NCBI RefSeq assembly: GCF_000346465.2
Contig: NC_034009.1
Span: forward strand, 214,017-278,016
DNA from: Prunus persica
Taxonomy: Eukaryota; Streptophyta; Magnoliopsida; Rosales; Rosaceae
Reading direction: 5' to 3'
DNA: 64,000 bases
This document shows positions 61,723 through 64,000 of the stretch, in pieces (position 1 is the first letter of the stretch; each line of letters opens with the position of its first letter). The notes under the pieces are model-generated. The model saw nothing but the letters and a program-made list of their open reading frames with translations, did no database searches and was not told where the DNA came from. Both the position numbers and the translations under genes were made by a program.

Positions 61723-62000
61723 TCTATATATATAGAGCAAAAGGCAGAGAATGGTGAAACATTAAAAATATCAGAAAATGTCCCTGATTAATCCAAACAT
61801 TAAGAATTAAATGAGGATAATATGGTAAATTCACACTGTTTCATATTTTAAAAAATTAAAATTAAAAAAAAAAGATAATGAATCATATTTTTATAGAACA
61901 CAACTACCCATTATCTTTTTTAATTCTAAAATAAAATAAAATATTTTTTATTATTTTAAAAAGCCTCTCTCAAATGCAGAAGCGCGTGCGAAGATGCTAG
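61723..62000 (+). mobile_element. Non-autonomous Helitron (plus orientation)
   Basis: Begins TCTATATATATAGAGC after an A and ends AAGATGCTAG before a T. The subterminal hairpin (CCTCTCTC..GCGCGTGCGAAGATG) is degenerate. Same family as 58074-58361, inverted relative to it. 278 bp. Confidence 0.7.
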
Positions 62001-62013
62001 TTAATATTAATAA

Positions 62014-62311
62014 ACTCTTATTCATTTTAATAGAGTGGGTTTGCCTTCTTCACTCATTTAAGATGATGAAGCTTTTTTTTTTTTTTTTTTTTGGTCAGAA
62101 GTTGATGAAGCTATTTACAATAGAGTTTTAAATTTTGGCCAACCAACCTAAAAATTATAACTCTGCGTCGGCGGCACAAGTTGAGCTCATAAAAGCAGTT
62201 TCGAAAATTTGAAATTCTGAACCTAACAAGTAAATGACAATTGAGGTCGGAACTAACCAGTAACGATTAATCATCACTAGTCACCACCTGCCTACCTTAA
62301 CCCTACATATC

Positions 62312-62343
<32 letters not shown>

Positions 62344-62734
62344 CTTCCATTGAGGGATCCCTCAAATAAGCTTATTTGAGGGACACCCCTTGTAGGCCCC
62401 ACTCCGGATTGTATTTCACTAATCCAAACCGTCTATTTTGTACATACTCATTCAAAGATCATCTCAACAAAAAATCACTTGAATCCGATATTATTTGACC
62501 ACTCAATTAAGCTATTGAAATTTTAGCATTTTCTTGAAGCATCGTATTCATTGATTTTGTAAGACACAATTGGATGTCGAAATGGTTTCCGATTTGTCTA
62601 ATTTTTTGTAAGGATGATCTATGAATAAAGACCTAAAAAATAGATGGTTTGGATCATTGGGAAAAAAATTGTAGGGTACCCTAAGGGGCGTCCCTCAAAT
62701 AAAATTATTTGAGGGATCCCTCAATAGAAGGGGA

Positions 62735-62774
<40 letters not shown>

Positions 62775-63110
62775 CTTGGAGTGTTCCTCAGAATTGAGAA
62801 CTAACACTAACAGAATGAATCTATATTATTATGAATGAAAATGAGTTTACTTATTCTTATTTTCTAGCTTGGCTAGCCTGCAGTAGCGCTTGCTCCGCAT
62901 GCAGACCGCAGCGAATAAGCATATGCATGGCCTTCTTCCCATTGGCTTGTCTTGAAATTGTACTAGCTAGTGCTTGTCCTTCATTGATTCATTTCGAAAA
63001 CAGCGGTTCCATTTTTATGTGCTAAATATTACTATTAATATGTATCTACTTAGGAACAGATTCTGATCATCATTTTATTTGGTGCATATAATTAAGGACT
63101 AAATAATAAT
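62014..63110 (+). promoter_or_regulatory. OSC 5'-flanking region
   Basis: Presumed promoter and 5' UTR of the OSC gene. It includes the duplicated block 62899-63021, which ends 89 bp before the ATG, and the MITE above. No TATA box could be assigned with confidence. Confidence 0.5.
62344..62730. mobile_element. MITE flanked by TA tracts, in the OSC upstream region
   Basis: TIRs of about 47 bp: left CTTCCATTGAGGGATCCCTC.., right the inverse of CTTCTATTGAGGGATCCCTC... Each TIR is itself palindromic (left contains CTCAAATAAGCTTATTTGAG). (TA)n tracts lie on both sides (about 62311-62335 and 62737-62770). It interrupts the homology with the upstream duplicate. Confidence 0.7.
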
Positions 63111-64000
63111 ATGTGGAAGCTGAAGATAGCCGAGGGAGGACCCCGGTTGTCCACCGTAAATAATCACATTGGTCGACAACATTGGGAGTTTGATCCTGAT
63201 GCCGGAACACCAGAAGAGCGAGCACAAGTCGAAAGACTTGGTGACGAGTTTAAGAAAAACCGGTTTCAAGTCAAACAAAGTGCTGATCTTTTGATGAGAA
63301 TGCAGGTATGTTTTTCATTTGTAATTTATGTAATCTTTGATGTGAAATTAAATTTCTCTCTCTCACAGCTTACCAAGGAAAATCCATGTGGAGGACGAAT
63401 TCCAGCTCCAAGGGCTGTGAAGGTGAAGGAAACAGAGGAGATAACAGAGGAAGCAGTGACAAGTACACTGAGAAGGGCTCTCAACTTCTTTTCTTCCATT
63501 CAAGCCCATGATGGTCATTGGCCTGCTGAATCTGCTGGTCCCTTGTTTTTCATTCAACCTTTGGTACTATTTCTTACTTTGAATCCCTCACTCCGTTACT
63601 CGTACATTAGAATAATTTAGAATATCGCCTTTGTCAAAAAAATTAAAAATCAATTGATGTGTGCATGCCTGCACGTATACATTTATTTTCCCATATATAT
63701 GTTTATGGTTAATGATTTATCAAAATAAAATCAAGGCCATCCAAATTTATATGATATATATGCAGTTAATAGCATTGCATATTACTGGAGCCCTCAATGC
63801 GGTTCTAGGACCAGAACACCAGAAGGAAATAATTCGCTACATATGCAATCATCAGGTACTTAATCCAAAATAATATTAATTTTTTTAAAATATTATTATA
63901 GAGATTTAGTTGATTAAAAAACTAAGATGATTGAGGTGGGCAGAATGAAGATGGAGGATGGGGACTACACATAGAAGGGCAGAGCACAATGTTTGGGTCA
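63111..64000 (+). CDS. Oxidosqualene cyclase, 5' part (amyrin/lupeol synthase-like)
   Basis: Membrane-associated enzyme that cyclises 2,3-oxidosqualene to a triterpene alcohol. Exons: 63111-63305, 63369-63563, 63766-63855, 63944-64000 (continuing past the window), all in phase with GT..AG borders. The visible 179 residues begin MWKLKIAEGGPRLSTVNNHI, then GRQHWEFDPDAGTPEERA and VKQSADLLMRMQLTKENPCG, all typical of plant OSCs. EEITEEAVTSTLRRALNFFS, AHDGHWPAESAGPLFF, TGALNAVLGPEHQKEIIRYI and NEDGGWGLHIEGQSTMFGS follow. DGGWGLHIEG is a QW-type motif region. A two-residue-longer stretch after ENPCG (GRIPAPRAV) differs from the usual GPIPPAIKV. The catalytic DCTAE and product-determining MWCYCR region lie outside the window, so beta-amyrin, mixed-amyrin and lupeol synthase remain possible. 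Exon boundaries match those I recall for plant OSCs. Confidence 0.95.

Overview
The window is nuclear DNA of a flowering plant. Genes have many short introns with GT..AG borders, intergenic DNA is AT-rich, and Mutator-like, hAT, Helitron, copia and SINE-like repeats are dense. The protein families point to a eudicot. The CYP716A/oxidosqualene cyclase pair and the protein character would fit a woody rosid such as a Rosaceae species, but that placement is inference.

Layout. 1-505 (-): 5' part of an AP2/ERF transcription factor gene, cut by the window edge. 1862-2230 (-): a two-exon uS17 (bacterial-type S17) organelle ribosomal protein gene. 2444-5758: a decayed Mutator-like element (MULE) with transposase and OTU-protease remnants. 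5770-6300: SINE-like and Helitron relics. 6308-10751: a MULE with terminal inverted repeats (TIRs) of about 1.2 kb that carry repeated pieces of a PRCC-like gene. 10979-18663 (+): a seven-exon CemA-like chloroplast envelope protein gene (DLDG1 type). 20229-22406 (-): a single-exon PPR gene resembling PPR40. 22.6-28.6 kb: nested repeats, with a 601-bp hAT remnant and a 4.28-kb MULE (perfect 9-bp target duplication) holding a truncated transposase and a captured XRCC3 3' exon. 29.87-35.18 kb: a small 9-bp-TSD element, then a TIR element split by a defective copia retrotransposon. 35806-42488 (+): an eight-exon YTH-domain m6A reader gene (ECT family). 45373-47683 (-): a complete four-exon CYP716A P450 gene. 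47.7-63.1 kb: a repeat-rich gap with a second copy of the same copia element, two Helitrons, a minisatellite and a MITE. 63111-64000 (+): the first four exons of an oxidosqualene cyclase (OSC) gene, cut by the window edge.

How the genes relate. The organelle and RNA genes (uS17, DLDG1-like, PPR40-like, ECT) look like ordinary unlinked housekeeping loci. The CYP716A and OSC genes encode consecutive steps of pentacyclic triterpenoid synthesis: OSC cyclises 2,3-oxidosqualene and CYP716A enzymes usually oxidise C-28 of the product. They lie divergently about 15.4 kb apart with only repeats between, so they are a candidate small triterpene gene cluster. A 123-bp piece of the sequence just upstream of the OSC gene is repeated 3.7 kb further upstream without a cyclase behind it, suggesting an earlier duplication of the locus.

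The other main theme is transposon capture: three MULEs and one Pack-MULE-like TIR element carry host-gene or coding-like sequence, and two MULEs sit 213 and 227 bp upstream of the start codons of two organelle-protein genes.
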